A DNA stretch of 64,000 nt from a virus (IMGVR_UViG_3300042731_006512:64001-128000); one strand, 5' to 3'; shown: positions 8,397 to 15,064, numbered from the stretch's first letter. Translations and numbers: made by a program. Notes: generated by a model from the sequence alone, not told the origin.

Positions 8397-8912
8397 ATGA
8401 AGGGTTTAGTTATTTGTTTGTTTGTTTTATCAGCATGCGGCGCGGAGAAAGAGTTTGAGTGCGAGTATGCTGCAGCTGGTATGTGTGTGAATACGAATGG
8501 TTATGATGTATCGATAGATATGATTGAGTATGTAGTGGAGAGAGTAGGTGATTACTACAATGAACTGTATGAAGAGGATATAGTTCTTGAGTATATGCTA
8601 GAAGATAATAATGTAACTCTTGAATTTGTTGATTATATAGATCCAGCAGATGCTGATTTAGGAGATGAGGTGTTGGTGGGTGGTGATTATAGTCCTGATA
8701 CTAAACATATAAGAGTAGTATATTCAGAAAGAGAAAGACTACAGTGTCAGTTGGACTATTTTGTTCTAGCACATGAGTTGTTACATTTTATTGCTCATGT
8801 ATATATGGATATGCCCGATTCTTTTCAAAGAAATCATAGTGTTAAGTACTTTTGGGGTAAGGATAGTATAGAGTCTTTTATATGGGATGAACTGGGATAT
8901 GTCTGTGAGTGA
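8397..8912 (+). CDS. Lipoprotein with HExxH metallopeptidase motif
   Basis: 171 aa. A signal peptide with lipobox (FVLSAC) indicates export and lipidation. H126-E-L-L-H130 followed by FIAHVY is a zincin active-site helix, and a later NHS could supply a third ligand. The mid region is very acidic. Predicted role: a membrane-tethered zinc protease or a protein using that fold, acting outside the cytoplasm of the infected cell. Unusual for an early-type phage gene. Substrate unknown. Confidence 0.6.
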   Translation: MKGLVICLFVLSACGAEKEFECEYAAAGMCVNTNGYDVSIDMIEYVVERVGDYYNELYEEDIVLEYMLEDNNVTLEFVDYIDPADADLGDEVLVGGDYSPDTKHIRVVYSERERLQCQLDYFVLAHELLHFIAHVYMDMPDSFQRNHSVKYFWGKDSIESFIWDELGYVCE

Positions 8913-8918
8913 GTGTTA

Positions 8919-8952
8919 GTGCCTACTACTATAGGGGGGTGGTAGTAGGTAC
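8919..8952 (+). other. Intergenic hairpin
   Basis: GTGCCTACTAC (8919-8929) pairs with GTAGTAGGTAC (8942-8952), 11 bp with one G-U, loop TATAGGGGGGTG. No U-tract follows, so it is more likely a processing, stability or translation-control structure than an intrinsic terminator. It sits between the lipoprotein gene and the next small gene. Confidence 0.45.
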
Positions 8953-8995
8953 TGTAGACTTACTCAATGGAGAGTAGTCAGAAAAGGAAAGAGTT

Positions 8996-9175
8996 ATGTC
9001 GTTCTTTAGTGATGTCAAGGCTGTTCTGAATGCATTTGTTGATGGTTGTAAAGATGGCGCGCAAGAAGAAAAAATAGACAAGGTAGAGAAGTTTGATGAA
9101 GTAAAAGTTCCTGATTGGGTGAAGAAGAGCAATGAATCTGTTGTTGTTCCTGAGTGGATCAAAAAGTCTAACTAA
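8996..9175 (+). CDS. Small acidic protein with a duplicated VPxWxKKSN motif (59 aa)
   Basis: Starts MSFFSDVKAVLNAFVDGC, contains DGAQEEK, and ends with two near-identical motifs, VPDWVKKSN and VPEWIKKSN, which suggest a repeated binding peptide. Shine-Dalgarno AAAGGAAAG before ATG. Not recognised. Confidence 0.5.
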   Translation: MSFFSDVKAVLNAFVDGCKDGAQEEKIDKVEKFDEVKVPDWVKKSNESVVVPEWIKKSN

Positions 9176-9187
9176 GAGGGAAGTGTT

Positions 9188-9367
9188 ATGTTGAAAGTTG
9201 ACCGACTGGAAGAGCTAAAGAACAAAATCGAAGTTGTTGAAGTGAAAATGGACCGTTTATTGGTTGGAGGGTTTGCTTTACTTTCAACCGCGCAAAAAGA
9301 GTATAACAGATTAGAAGATCAGTTGCGAGAACTGGAAGAAGAGAAGAAGGAGTTGATACTCGACTAG
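9188..9367 (+). CDS. Small coiled-coil protein (59 aa)
   Basis: Two amphipathic heptad-rich helices (VDRLEELKNKIEVVEVKMD and EYNRLEDQLRELEEEKKEL) around a short hydrophobic turn (LLVGGFALL). Likely oligomerises. No enzymatic motif. Twelve nt after the previous stop. Confidence 0.5.
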   Translation: MLKVDRLEELKNKIEVVEVKMDRLLVGGFALLSTAQKEYNRLEDQLRELEEEKKELILD

Positions 9368-9399
9368 GCGAGTATAAATAGAGGTTAAGCCTAGTGCGG

Positions 9400-9432
9400 T
9401 GGGTATATGGGGTTTGTATTCTCATATATCCA
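9400..9432 (+). other. Intergenic hairpin
   Basis: TGGGTATATG (9400-9409) pairs with CATATATCCA (9423-9432), 10 bp with one G-U. A smaller CCTGT/ACAGG hairpin follows. Lies in the 100-nt leader of the next gene. No U-tract. Confidence 0.4.
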
Positions 9433-9468
9433 CATCCTGTAATGTCACAGGAAGAAAAGGAAAGCGTT

Positions 9469-9663
9469 ATGAAGCATCTATCTCAAGCTCAGAAGCGGTT
9501 TCAATCAATCAAAGCTCAAGAGAAAGAGAAAGCTACTGTTATGAAGGAGATGTTTTCTTTAGCAGGAAATCTAAAGGCTGTTACTGGTCAAAGTATTGAT
9601 GACCGACAAGCAAAGATTCTGTATAACGTAGCAAAGACAAGAAAGGTTAAGGGTTGGGTGTAG
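9469..9663 (+). CDS. Hypothetical basic helical protein (64 aa)
   Basis: The start chosen at ATG 9469 follows AAGGAAAGCGTT, the same spacing used by neighbouring genes. A longer frame from 9394 would translate through the hairpin leader. Lys/Gln-rich helix (AQKRFQSIKAQEKEKATVMKEMF), basic end (KTRKVKGWV). Unknown role. Confidence 0.5.
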   Translation: MKHLSQAQKRFQSIKAQEKEKATVMKEMFSLAGNLKAVTGQSIDDRQAKILYNVAKTRKVKGWV

Positions 9664-9786
9664 AAGCTCTGTATTTTGGTTCTAAGCTCTTTTTAGTGTT
9701 GGGATGGGTTTTGTCCTGTCCCGCGCTGAAAAGAAAATCTATGGCCATTTCTGGGCCATTTCGAAGGTGTTTTGAAGGAGAAAGTG

Positions 9787-9945
9787 ATGAGAAAAGTATT
9801 TTGTTGTTTCAATAGTCGTGTCGAGTTTATTTTTGATACAGCTCTTTGGGCTGTTGGTGTTCAGTATGATACTGGTTGTTATGATTCTGATGCTCGGTCT
9901 TTTATGGTTTGTTTTCTGTGTTTTGGTATTGAGATTAAGTTCTGA
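9787..9945 (+). CDS. Small Cys/Phe-rich protein (52 aa)
   Basis: Begins MRKVFCCFNSRVEF and ends SFMVCFLCFGIEIKF. Resembles in size and layout the genes at 13169 (MRKSFIFKNG...) and 14795 (ending FFVFGIRIARWGK), which may form one fast-diverging small family. Preceded by GAAGGAG. Function unknown. Confidence 0.5.
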   Translation: MRKVFCCFNSRVEFIFDTALWAVGVQYDTGCYDSDARSFMVCFLCFGIEIKF

Positions 9946-9957
9946 GAGGAGAGTCTA

Positions 9958-10110
9958 ATGTCTAATCGTGTATTGATGAATGGAGTTCTTCGTAAGCAGT
10001 TTCGTATTGCTCGTTTGGAGTGGCATTTACAGAGGAGAGATTTTCTTTCTTGTAGTGCGCGCAAGAGAGTAGAAAGACAGATTGAGTTGCTGAAAACAGA
10101 GATTAGGTAG
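9958..10110 (+). CDS. Small basic protein (50 aa)
   Basis: Arg-rich (RKQFRIARLEWHLQRR, ARKRVERQIELLKTEIR), likely helical and nucleic-acid binding by charge only. Shine-Dalgarno GAGGAGAG. It closes the 8-10 kb small-gene run before a hairpin and a sigma54-like site. Confidence 0.45.
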   Translation: MSNRVLMNGVLRKQFRIARLEWHLQRRDFLSCSARKRVERQIELLKTEIR

Positions 10111-10117
10111 CTCTTAG

Positions 10118-10154
10118 TATCCACTATCTGGACTGTATATCTGGATAGTGGATA
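10118..10154 (+). terminator. Hairpin after small-gene run, possible terminator
   Basis: TATCCACTATC (10118-10128) pairs perfectly with GATAGTGGATA (10144-10154), 11 bp, 15-nt loop. Only a weak T-rich tail (TTATAGATTTA) follows, so an intrinsic terminator or an mRNA 3'-end stabiliser are both possible. Confidence 0.4.
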
Positions 10155-10167
10155 TTATAGATTTACT

Positions 10168-10182
10168 TGGCACAGTTCTTGC
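10168..10182 (+). promoter_or_regulatory. Sigma54 (-24/-12) type promoter sequence 1
   Basis: TGGCACAGTTCTTGC. The -24 GG (10169-10170) and -12 GC (10181-10182) are 10 nt apart, as in RpoN promoters (TGGCACG-N4-TTGC). It lies after a hairpin and before a structured leader for the gene at 10355. A near-identical site is at 13135. It could also be a phage-specific promoter. Confidence 0.5.
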
Positions 10183-10219
10183 GGATTTAATATAAAAATA
10201 GCCTAAAAGTACCTATTTT

Positions 10220-10328
10220 TTTCATTTAATAAAATGAAAATATTAATAGCTAACTCACTTTACAGCTGCACGAAGTGCGCTGAGTTGGTGCGAAGCACCA
10301 AACTTTGGGTATAAGTTTTGTTTATACC
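10220..10328 (+). promoter_or_regulatory. Structured 5' leader
   Basis: An AT-rich palindrome (10220-10240) is followed by nested stems. AACTCA/TGAGTT (10252, 10281) encloses GCAC-GAA-GTGC (10268-10278), then GGTGC-GAA-GCACC (10287-10299), then GGTATAA/TTATACC (10308-10314, 10322-10328). The repeated GAA triloops and adjacent stems suggest an RNA control element for the 10355 gene. Confidence 0.45.
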
Positions 10329-10354
10329 TATGTTGCAAGAAAGGACTCTTTGTT

Positions 10355-10747
10355 ATGCAAAAAGATGAACGGTATTTCTATCGGATAGAAAATAGTAACG
10401 GTGTTGGACCTTATCGGTCTGCTCCTCCATGTATGAATAATCCAGTATGGATGCTTGGTAACCATGGTAAACATGGTGATAATATTCATCCTCCTATTGT
10501 GGATGAAGTTTGTGCTGATGATTTGACTCGTTCTTTTGCTCGTCATGGGGTGAAACTAAGGGATTGTAAGTTTGGTTTTACTAGTCTTTCTCAGTTGCAA
10601 CGTTGGTTTGCTCCTGGAGAGATTAAGAAACTAATGGAACTGGGATATCGAATAAAAAGAGTGTTAGGTAAATCAGTGATTAATACTTCTACTCAGTCAT
10701 TGTTTATACCTAGGAAGTATTATAGGTTCAAGAAGTATAGAGTCTAA
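10355..10747 (+). CDS. Phage small-protein paralog 1 (YFYRIEN...GPY / QLQRWF type)
   Basis: 130 aa. Shares with the gene at 21633 an N-terminal YFYRIEN..G.GPY, a central FGF.SL.QLQRWF, and a C-terminal LGYR..RV.G..V..T.TQ. The two are clear paralogs of a family seen in many phages, without known activity. It is headed by a sigma54-like site and a folded leader, so it may be separately regulated. Confidence 0.6.
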   Translation: MQKDERYFYRIENSNGVGPYRSAPPCMNNPVWMLGNHGKHGDNIHPPIVDEVCADDLTRSFARHGVKLRDCKFGFTSLSQLQRWFAPGEIKKLMELGYRIKRVLGKSVINTSTQSLFIPRKYYRFKKYRV

Positions 10748-10761
10748 CAAAGGAGACAGTT

Positions 10762-11370
10762 ATGTCCTGTTATGTAGAAGTAGAGAATCTGGATGGTTGG
10801 AACGAAGAAGCATTGGGACAATTAGTGGTTGATGATGAGGAGACAGCAAGATTAGTGCTCTGTAGGGCTCTAGGATTGCCTGAGCCTGTTTTATATGACG
10901 ACATTGATAATGTCTGTACGAAGTACGACACGCCGCTGCAAAGCAGCAGGCGAGAAGATGACCAGGATAAGTTAATAGACGATTCTGGGGCATCTGAGGA
11001 GGACTACGAAGGTATTTTGAATGCTGTTGTAGAGCTACAAGAAAGAATGGCTACAGGAATAACAATGATTCAGGAGTGTAGGCATATTCTTTCTGTTGCG
11101 CGCGCAGGAAAAAGAATGCCTTATGATGCCTTTATGGCTTGGGTACAGAGAGAGAAGAAGCTCTGGAGTCATTGGTGTTTACTGAGAAAGGAGTGTATAG
11201 ATTTAGTAGGAAATGATTTGTGGTTATGGAAGCAGTATTTTTCTTTACTGGAAGTCAGTATAGATAGGAGTGGTTATACAGATGATGAGATTGAGTGTCC
11301 TGATTGGGTATGGGATATTTATATTGGTAAGCGTTGGTTGGATGATAGTGTAGATGACTATCAAGAGTAA
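10762..11370 (+). CDS. Hypothetical acidic protein (202 aa)
   Basis: Acidic (pattern DDEETARL, DDSGASEEDYEG) with several Trp-rich helices toward the C-terminus (WVQREKKLWSHW, LWLWKQYF). No catalytic motif seen. Clear GGAGAC before the ATG. Not recognised. Confidence 0.55.
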   Translation: MSCYVEVENLDGWNEEALGQLVVDDEETARLVLCRALGLPEPVLYDDIDNVCTKYDTPLQSSRREDDQDKLIDDSGASEEDYEGILNAVVELQERMATGITMIQECRHILSVARAGKRMPYDAFMAWVQREKKLWSHWCLLRKECIDLVGNDLWLWKQYFSLLEVSIDRSGYTDDEIECPDWVWDIYIGKRWLDDSVDDYQE

Positions 11371-11383
11371 AGGATGGTGCGCA

Positions 11384-11473
11384 GTGAAGAAAAAGAAGCA
11401 GAAGGAAGAGAAGAAGGATACTTGCCCCTATTGTGGTAAGGAAAAGCAGTTTGACTGTTTGTGCTGGACTTAG
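11384..11473 (+). CDS. 29-aa Lys-rich zinc-knuckle peptide
   Basis: GTG start, KKKKQKEEKK then CPYCGK and C.C, the spacing of a small zinc ribbon. Sits 14 nt after the previous stop. Small, so coding status is uncertain, but the Cys pattern favours a real peptide. Confidence 0.35.
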   Translation: MKKKKQKEEKKDTCPYCGKEKQFDCLCWT

Positions 11474-11482
11474 GAGGTTGTT

Positions 11483-11674
11483 GTGGATAATAGTGTATAT
11501 GTAGTTGTTGATAGAAAGACTGGTTTGTATCTAATAAGTCCTCGGGATAGGATTTGGACAGAGGATAAAAAGAAAGCTTGGCTTTGTACTATTGTTGCTG
11601 CAGAAATGGTGGTTGCATTGATTGCTTTGAACGATGGGAAAACCGTTGATTTTGAGGAGAGAAACGATGTTTAA
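11483..11674 (+). CDS. Hypothetical protein (63 aa)
   Basis: GTG start after GGAGGTTGTT. Beta-type N-terminus (NSVYVVVDRKTGLYLI), then a hydrophobic helix (AWLCTIVAAEMVVALIAL). Overlaps the next gene by 8 nt. Unknown. Confidence 0.5.
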   Translation: MDNSVYVVVDRKTGLYLISPRDRIWTEDKKKAWLCTIVAAEMVVALIALNDGKTVDFEERNDV

Positions 11675-11921
11675 GACTGAGACCGAAAAAGAGTATTGGA
11701 TTATTATTCAAGAACAGGCTGGGGAGATAGAACAACTAAAGAAGGAGAAATGTGCTCTTGAAGAAACTCTCTCTGAAGTTGTTGATGAAAGGGCTATTGA
11801 TGAGAATGATATTCCAATGATGCGTGGTACTCCACATTTGGCTTGGTGGATAGAAAAACTTCATGAGCGAGCAGATAGTGCTGAAAAATTGCTGTATGAG
11901 CTCGATAAAAAGATTGAATAG
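11667..11921 (+). CDS. Coiled-coil protein (84 aa)
   Basis: ATG at 11667 follows GAGGAGAGAAACG and overlaps the previous stop. Heptad-like helix (IIQEQAGEIEQLKKEKCALEE) then a second helix (EKLHERADSAEKLLYELDKK). A frame extension to 11634 lacks a ribosome site. Unknown role. Confidence 0.5.
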   Translation: MFKTETEKEYWIIIQEQAGEIEQLKKEKCALEETLSEVVDERAIDENDIPMMRGTPHLAWWIEKLHERADSAEKLLYELDKKIE

Positions 11922-11933
11922 TTAATATTGTCG

Positions 11934-11941
11934 ATAGAATA
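11934..11941 (+). promoter_or_regulatory. ATAGAATA motif / promoter 1
   Basis: TTGTCG at about 11928 and an AT-rich -10 flank the shared ATAGAATAGGATA block. The same ATAGAATA occurs at 12423, 12710, 13084 and 13604, usually followed by RRATA. Lies upstream of the first ssb gene. Confidence 0.35.
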
Positions 11942-11981
11942 GGATATTTAATATTAACTTTCAAAGAAAAAGGAAGCTGTT

Positions 11982-12407
11982 ATGTCGAATGTGAATCGAG
12001 TTTTTTTAGTTGGTAATCTTGGTTGTGATGTCGAGGCAAAGTATTTGCCTTCTGGAACTATGGCTGCTTCTTTTAGACTGGCAACTAATGAGAGGTGGAC
12101 TGGTAAGGATGGAGAGAGGCAGGAGCGTACTGAGTGGCATAGGATTGTTGCTTATGGACGTCTAGCAGAAGTGTGTGCTGAGTATTTGAGTAAGGGTAGA
12201 AGAGTAAGGATTGAAGGTTCTCTTCGTACTCGCAGTTGGACTGATAGAGAAGGTGTTAAGAGGTATGTGACTGAGATTAATGCTAAGAGTGTGGATTTTT
12301 TGGATCACGCGCGCAAGGAAGAAATCAATGAGTTTGATAGTGAAATGACAAGCAGTAATCTAAATGAAGAGGCTATTGCAGAGGCAGTAGAGAAAGGGTT
12401 GTTCTAA
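11982..12407 (+). CDS. ssb: Single-stranded DNA-binding protein 1
   Basis: 141 aa, OB-fold SSB. VNRVFLVGNLG.D.E.KYLPSGTMAASFRLATNERW, TEWHRIVAYGRLAEVCAEYLSKG and RVRIEGSLRTRSW are the classic bacterial SSB core. The C-terminal tip is EKGLF rather than DDDIPF, so contacts with host SSB partners may be altered. Shine-Dalgarno AAAGGAAGC. One of three full SSB paralogs here (also 29576 and 44890), the closest to the bacterial type. It binds ssDNA during phage replication. Confidence 0.9.
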   Translation: MSNVNRVFLVGNLGCDVEAKYLPSGTMAASFRLATNERWTGKDGERQERTEWHRIVAYGRLAEVCAEYLSKGRRVRIEGSLRTRSWTDREGVKRYVTEINAKSVDFLDHARKEEINEFDSEMTSSNLNEEAIAEAVEKGLF

Positions 12408-12410
12408 GGG

Positions 12411-12439
12411 TTGACTTATTTCATAGAATAAAATAAAAT
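12411..12439 (+). promoter_or_regulatory. Sigma70-like promoter ahead of ncRNA block
   Basis: TTGACT, 17-nt spacer, TAAAAT, immediately after ssb1 and before the gene-free region. The spacer contains ATAGAATA (12423-12430), shared with other promoters nearby. Confidence 0.5.
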
Positions 12440-12446
12440 ATTTAAA

Positions 12447-13020
12447 TGCTAAATAGATTTTTAGCTGCATCTAGCGGAAAAGATGCTACATTGCTGTTTA
12501 GCAGAGGTTATTTCCGTAGCGCTTCAGGCCCCCGTGCCCTTCAATCCAATCCCGGCGGGGCTACAAGACAAGAACAGAGGCTCACAACTCGATAAGGTCT
12601 TGATTGCAGCAGCTGGCAACTGCGAACCTGTTTGCGTAAAAAACTGCCTGATATCCTTTTAGTGCGGGATAGGAGCGTATTTGAAAGATAATAAAAATGC
12701 TTAGTGTTTATAGAATAGAAATGGCTCTATCGCTAATAAAATATGGTTCTTACAAGAAATATTTTTGTTGGTGTTTATTATAAGACGTTGTATGTATATA
12801 TGGGTTGTGTTAATGGCAGAAGTAAGCACTCTAAATAATATAGCTGCGTTAAAAGTTTTGAGCGTTGATTCTTAGTATATGTTTGTGTGTGTTAGATAAA
12901 TAAGTGTCTTGACTTTAAGGATTGAAAATAAAAATGGTGCTTTGGAAGAGAGAGTATTGTGAGGTTGTGTCCGCAAATCTGCGGAGTTAGCTACGCACAA
13001 ATATTTTAGACTAGCCGCGC
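12447..13020 (+). ncRNA. Candidate large structured non-coding RNA
   Basis: About 600 nt without a convincing gene but with nested stems. TGCTAAA/TTTAGCA (12447, 12497) encloses GCATC/GATGC (12467, 12482). GCCCC/GGGGC follows around 12529-12561, CAAGAC/GTCTTG around 12565-12602, TATCC/GGATA near 12653 and 12668, and TCCGCA/TGCGGA near 12970. The first 230 nt are clearly richer in GC than the surroundings. A strong promoter lies directly upstream. A phage 'ornate' RNA such as the GOLLD or ROOL classes is a possibility. The class was not identified, and the AT-rich 12.7-12.95 kb part may be spacer. Confidence 0.45.
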
Positions 13021-13134
13021 ATAACCCTATAGAAAGAATATACATTCTTCTTTCTTAGATGGTTTTAATAATAATCTATAGTAATAGAATACTATCGCAG
13101 CGATAAAGAATAATAAAAAGATTTTACCCGCGAC

Positions 13135-13149
13135 TGGCACGTTTCTTGC
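13135..13149 (+). promoter_or_regulatory. Sigma54 (-24/-12) type promoter sequence 2
   Basis: TGGCACGTTTCTTGC matches the RpoN consensus in every conserved position. GG at 13136-13137 and GC at 13148-13149 are 10 nt apart. The expected start (about 13161) would fall inside the Shine-Dalgarno of the gene at 13169. Either that gene is read from another start, or the motif belongs to a phage-specific polymerase specificity. Confidence 0.5.
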
Positions 13150-13168
13150 GTTCCAAAAGGAGAACAAA

Positions 13169-13333
13169 ATGAGAAAGTCTTTTATTTTCAAGAATGGTAA
13201 TCTCGATGTATACATTGGTTATAAAACAGGCCAATCTATTAAGTATTGGTTTGAGTGGAGTAAGAACTATAAAATCTGTTGGTTTATTATATGTGGTAGA
13301 ACCTTTGGCTTTGACTATGGATTACCATTCTAA
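13169..13333 (+). CDS. Small protein (54 aa), MRK...FG family
   Basis: MRKSFIFKNGNLDVYIGY, ending FIICGRTFGFDYGLPF. Similar layout to the 9787 and 14795 genes. AAAGGAG ribosome site. Immediately downstream of a sigma54-like sequence. Unknown role. Confidence 0.5.
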   Translation: MRKSFIFKNGNLDVYIGYKTGQSIKYWFEWSKNYKICWFIICGRTFGFDYGLPF

Positions 13334-13434
13334 ACATAGCTCATATGCCTCGAGAATGCCCTGTGCTGCATTTAAAAGTAATAGAGGTAAAAGACTACTA
13401 CTTTTATTTTGCGGCGCATAGAAAGGAAAGAACA

Positions 13435-13590
13435 ATGGGTAAGACCTATATCGTAGACGATAGCTTCGCAAAAGTAGTATCTGGAGAATGGTCATTTGAA
13501 GACTGGATGGCTCAGGCTGAGAGTGGTCCAGATATTGATATTCAGTTGATTGAGGATGAAGAGGATGGCGCGCAGGAGGAAAAAGAATAG
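13435..13590 (+). CDS. Small acidic protein (51 aa)
   Basis: ATG at 13435 follows AAAGGAAAGAACA. A longer frame to 13345 lacks support. Acidic C-terminus (IDIQLIEDEEDGAQEEKE) reuses the DGAQEEK string found in the 8996 gene. Could be a nucleic-acid mimic or an inhibitor, but nothing proves it. Confidence 0.5.
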   Translation: MGKTYIVDDSFAKVVSGEWSFEDWMAQAESGPDIDIQLIEDEEDGAQEEKE

Positions 13591-13620
13591 TTGACTGTGC
13601 ATAATAGAATAGGATAGAAT
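13591..13620 (+). promoter_or_regulatory. Sigma70-like promoter
   Basis: TTGACT (13591-13596), 18-nt spacer containing ATAGAATAGGA, TAGAAT (13615-13620). Begins at the stop of the previous gene and precedes the 13662 gene. Confidence 0.5.
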
Positions 13621-13661
13621 ATAATAGTGTATACAACTCTATCACATCTAAGGAGGATAGA

Positions 13662-14033
13662 ATGAGAATATGTGGATGTGGAAAACGGTTTGAGCAGAAA
13701 TACTACAATCAGTCTTATTGTACTGCGGCTTGCAGACTAGCTTATAACGAAACTGAACACGGAAGGTGGTATTTATGGGCGCGCGGGCGAGAAAAAGAAG
13801 GAAAACAAAGTTTATCTTTTAAAAAGTGGCAACTGTTACATCAGCTACCTTGCTATGTGTGTGAATATAATGGTCAATCCAGACCATACTCAATGAAAAA
13901 CAATGAGTGGAAACCCATATGTTATGATTGTTTTTCTCTTCTTATGAGAGCATCTTCTTCTCAAGCTTGGTTAGCTGCGCTTCAAACTAAAATCAACACA
14001 ATAAGACATAGGATTGACCGTGGGGAACTATAA
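13662..14033 (+). CDS. Two-cluster zinc-finger protein (123 aa)
   Basis: N-terminal CGCGKRF....YCTAAC and C-terminal CYVCEYNGQS...W.PICYDC form two likely zinc sites joined by a basic helix. Resembles small phage HNH-like or zinc-ribbon proteins but no His-Asn-His triad is visible. Good Shine-Dalgarno (AGGAGG). Confidence 0.55.
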   Translation: MRICGCGKRFEQKYYNQSYCTAACRLAYNETEHGRWYLWARGREKEGKQSLSFKKWQLLHQLPCYVCEYNGQSRPYSMKNNEWKPICYDCFSLLMRASSSQAWLAALQTKINTIRHRIDRGEL

Positions 14034-14226
14034 GAAAAAGCCGCGTGGTCCTTATTATATCTATACTGTTCGTGACGTAGCAGACCTTTTTGGTGTTCAT
14101 TATAAAACCGTGCAGTATTGGATGAGTAACCATAGAATAGATATATCTGACCTCGAAGATATAGTAGATAAATATGTTCATCGGTGGAAGGTTGACAAGA
14201 AACTTAAGAAACCTGAAAGTGTCTAA
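14020..14226 (+). CDS. MerR/excisionase-like helix-turn-helix protein (68 aa)
   Basis: Overlaps the previous gene by 14 nt. GTG at 14020 is favoured over TTG at 14014 by spacing from GGAT. YTVRDVADLFGVHYKTVQYWMSN is a winged-HTH DNA-recognition unit as in excisionase/MerR proteins, followed by a short basic tail. Likely a small transcription regulator or recombination directionality-type factor. Its target might be the ATCGTGAT repeats 700 bp downstream (inference). Confidence 0.6.
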   Translation: MGNYKKKPRGPYYIYTVRDVADLFGVHYKTVQYWMSNHRIDISDLEDIVDKYVHRWKVDKKLKKPESV

Positions 14227-14264
14227 GAGTTATATACTCTCTCATACCCAACGAGGAGATTCCT

Positions 14265-14483
14265 ATGTCAAAACTCTATCGCCAGCACTGTAGAGAACAG
14301 GAAGTGTATAGCGGTAAGGACTTCCAGAAAGATTTTTCTGCCGCGCGCGAACCAGAAAACAAACAAGGAAACACTTGTGAAAAGTGTAAAGATATTAGAG
14401 ATTTTACTCTCTGGTGTGATGAATGCATAAAGAGAGAACTTGATACAATGGAAGAGTATTATAGAGAAGAAGTAGATTTCTAA
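14265..14483 (+). CDS. Small CxxC zinc protein (72 aa)
   Basis: CEKCKD....LWCDECIKRE gives a four-Cys metal site in the middle of a charged protein. AGGAG before ATG. Ends 1 nt before the next gene's ATG. Not recognised. Confidence 0.5.
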   Translation: MSKLYRQHCREQEVYSGKDFQKDFSAAREPENKQGNTCEKCKDIRDFTLWCDECIKRELDTMEEYYREEVDF

Positions 14484-14484
14484 C

Positions 14485-14784
14485 ATGCTGTTATGTTCGA
14501 AATGTAAAAAAGAACATAACCGAAAAGGTCAACGATACTGTATATCTTGCCACGCTGAGTACATGCGTGAATGGAGAAAATCTAATCCTCTATCAGAAGA
14601 ACAAAAGAGGAAGGATATTGCACGGTCTTATGCCAATACTTATTTGCAGCGGGGTAAACTTGAAAAACAGCCATGTATACATTGTGGAGCAATAGATAGT
14701 CAAATGCATCATCCTGACTACTCAAGACCTCTCGAAGTGGTTTGGCTTTGCAAAGATTGTCATCAGAAGCATCACAAAGACTGA
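14485..14784 (+). CDS. Phage HNH/zinc-binding protein (99 aa)
   Basis: N-terminal CSKCKK...YCISCHAEYMREW and C-terminal CIHCG..DSQMHHPDYSRPLEVVWLCKDCHQKHH. The second half is the typical beta-beta-alpha metal domain of HNH-type phage proteins (C..C...HH.DY...WLC..CH...H). Probably DNA-binding or nicking, but whether nuclease activity is kept is unclear. Confidence 0.6.
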   Translation: MLLCSKCKKEHNRKGQRYCISCHAEYMREWRKSNPLSEEQKRKDIARSYANTYLQRGKLEKQPCIHCGAIDSQMHHPDYSRPLEVVWLCKDCHQKHHKD

Positions 14785-14794
14785 GAGACAAGAA

Positions 14795-14923
14795 ATGTTT
14801 AGACTTAAGTTCCTATTGATTCCTTTTGCTTCAACTACTTATGTTATATACGATAGAGGAGAGCAGTATATCTACAGAGATTTCTTTGTGTTTGGTATTA
14901 GGATAGCAAGGTGGGGTAAGTAG
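14795..14923 (+). CDS. Small hydrophobic protein (42 aa)
   Basis: MFRLKFLLIPFASTTYVIYDRG ... FFVFGIRIARWGK. Layout like the 9787 and 13169 proteins. Ribosome site GAGACAAGAA is weak. Probably a membrane-associated peptide. Confidence 0.45.
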   Translation: MFRLKFLLIPFASTTYVIYDRGEQYIYRDFFVFGIRIARWGK

Positions 14924-14939
14924 CTGGTTCTAAAAGTGA

Positions 14940-14979
14940 ATCGTGATATATCGTGATTGTAATCGCTAAATATCGTGAT
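14940..14979. repeat. ATCGTGAT iterons (operator candidate)
   Basis: ATCGTGAT at 14940-14947, 14950-14957 and 14972-14979 (10 and 22 bp apart, about one and two helical turns), with a diverged AATCGC between. In the gap before the 15065 gene. Fits a cooperative repressor or initiator site. Confidence 0.45.
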
Positions 14980-15029
14980 TTGCGGGAGGCTATATCAGCG
15001 CTAACAATAACCACAAAACAGACTACTGA

Positions 15030-15051
15030 ATTTCATTTAATAAACTGAAAA
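15030..15051 (+). repeat. Copy 2 of a TTTCATTTAATAAA box
   Basis: TTTCATTTAATAAACTGAAAA at 15031-15051 matches the palindromic box at 10220-10240 in all but one base. Both precede gene runs, so a shared promoter or control element is likely. Confidence 0.35.
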
Positions 15052-15064
15052 GTAGGAGAAACTA

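Noticed and set aside
8919-10154. Hairpins at 8919, 9400 and 10118 as further ribozymes
   Set aside because: They are good stems but lack the hammerhead core; kept only as hairpins.
12520-12570. TTCAATCC string resembling a tRNA T-loop in the non-coding block
   Set aside because: No acceptor, D or anticodon arm can be folded around it; better explained by a hairpin of the larger RNA.
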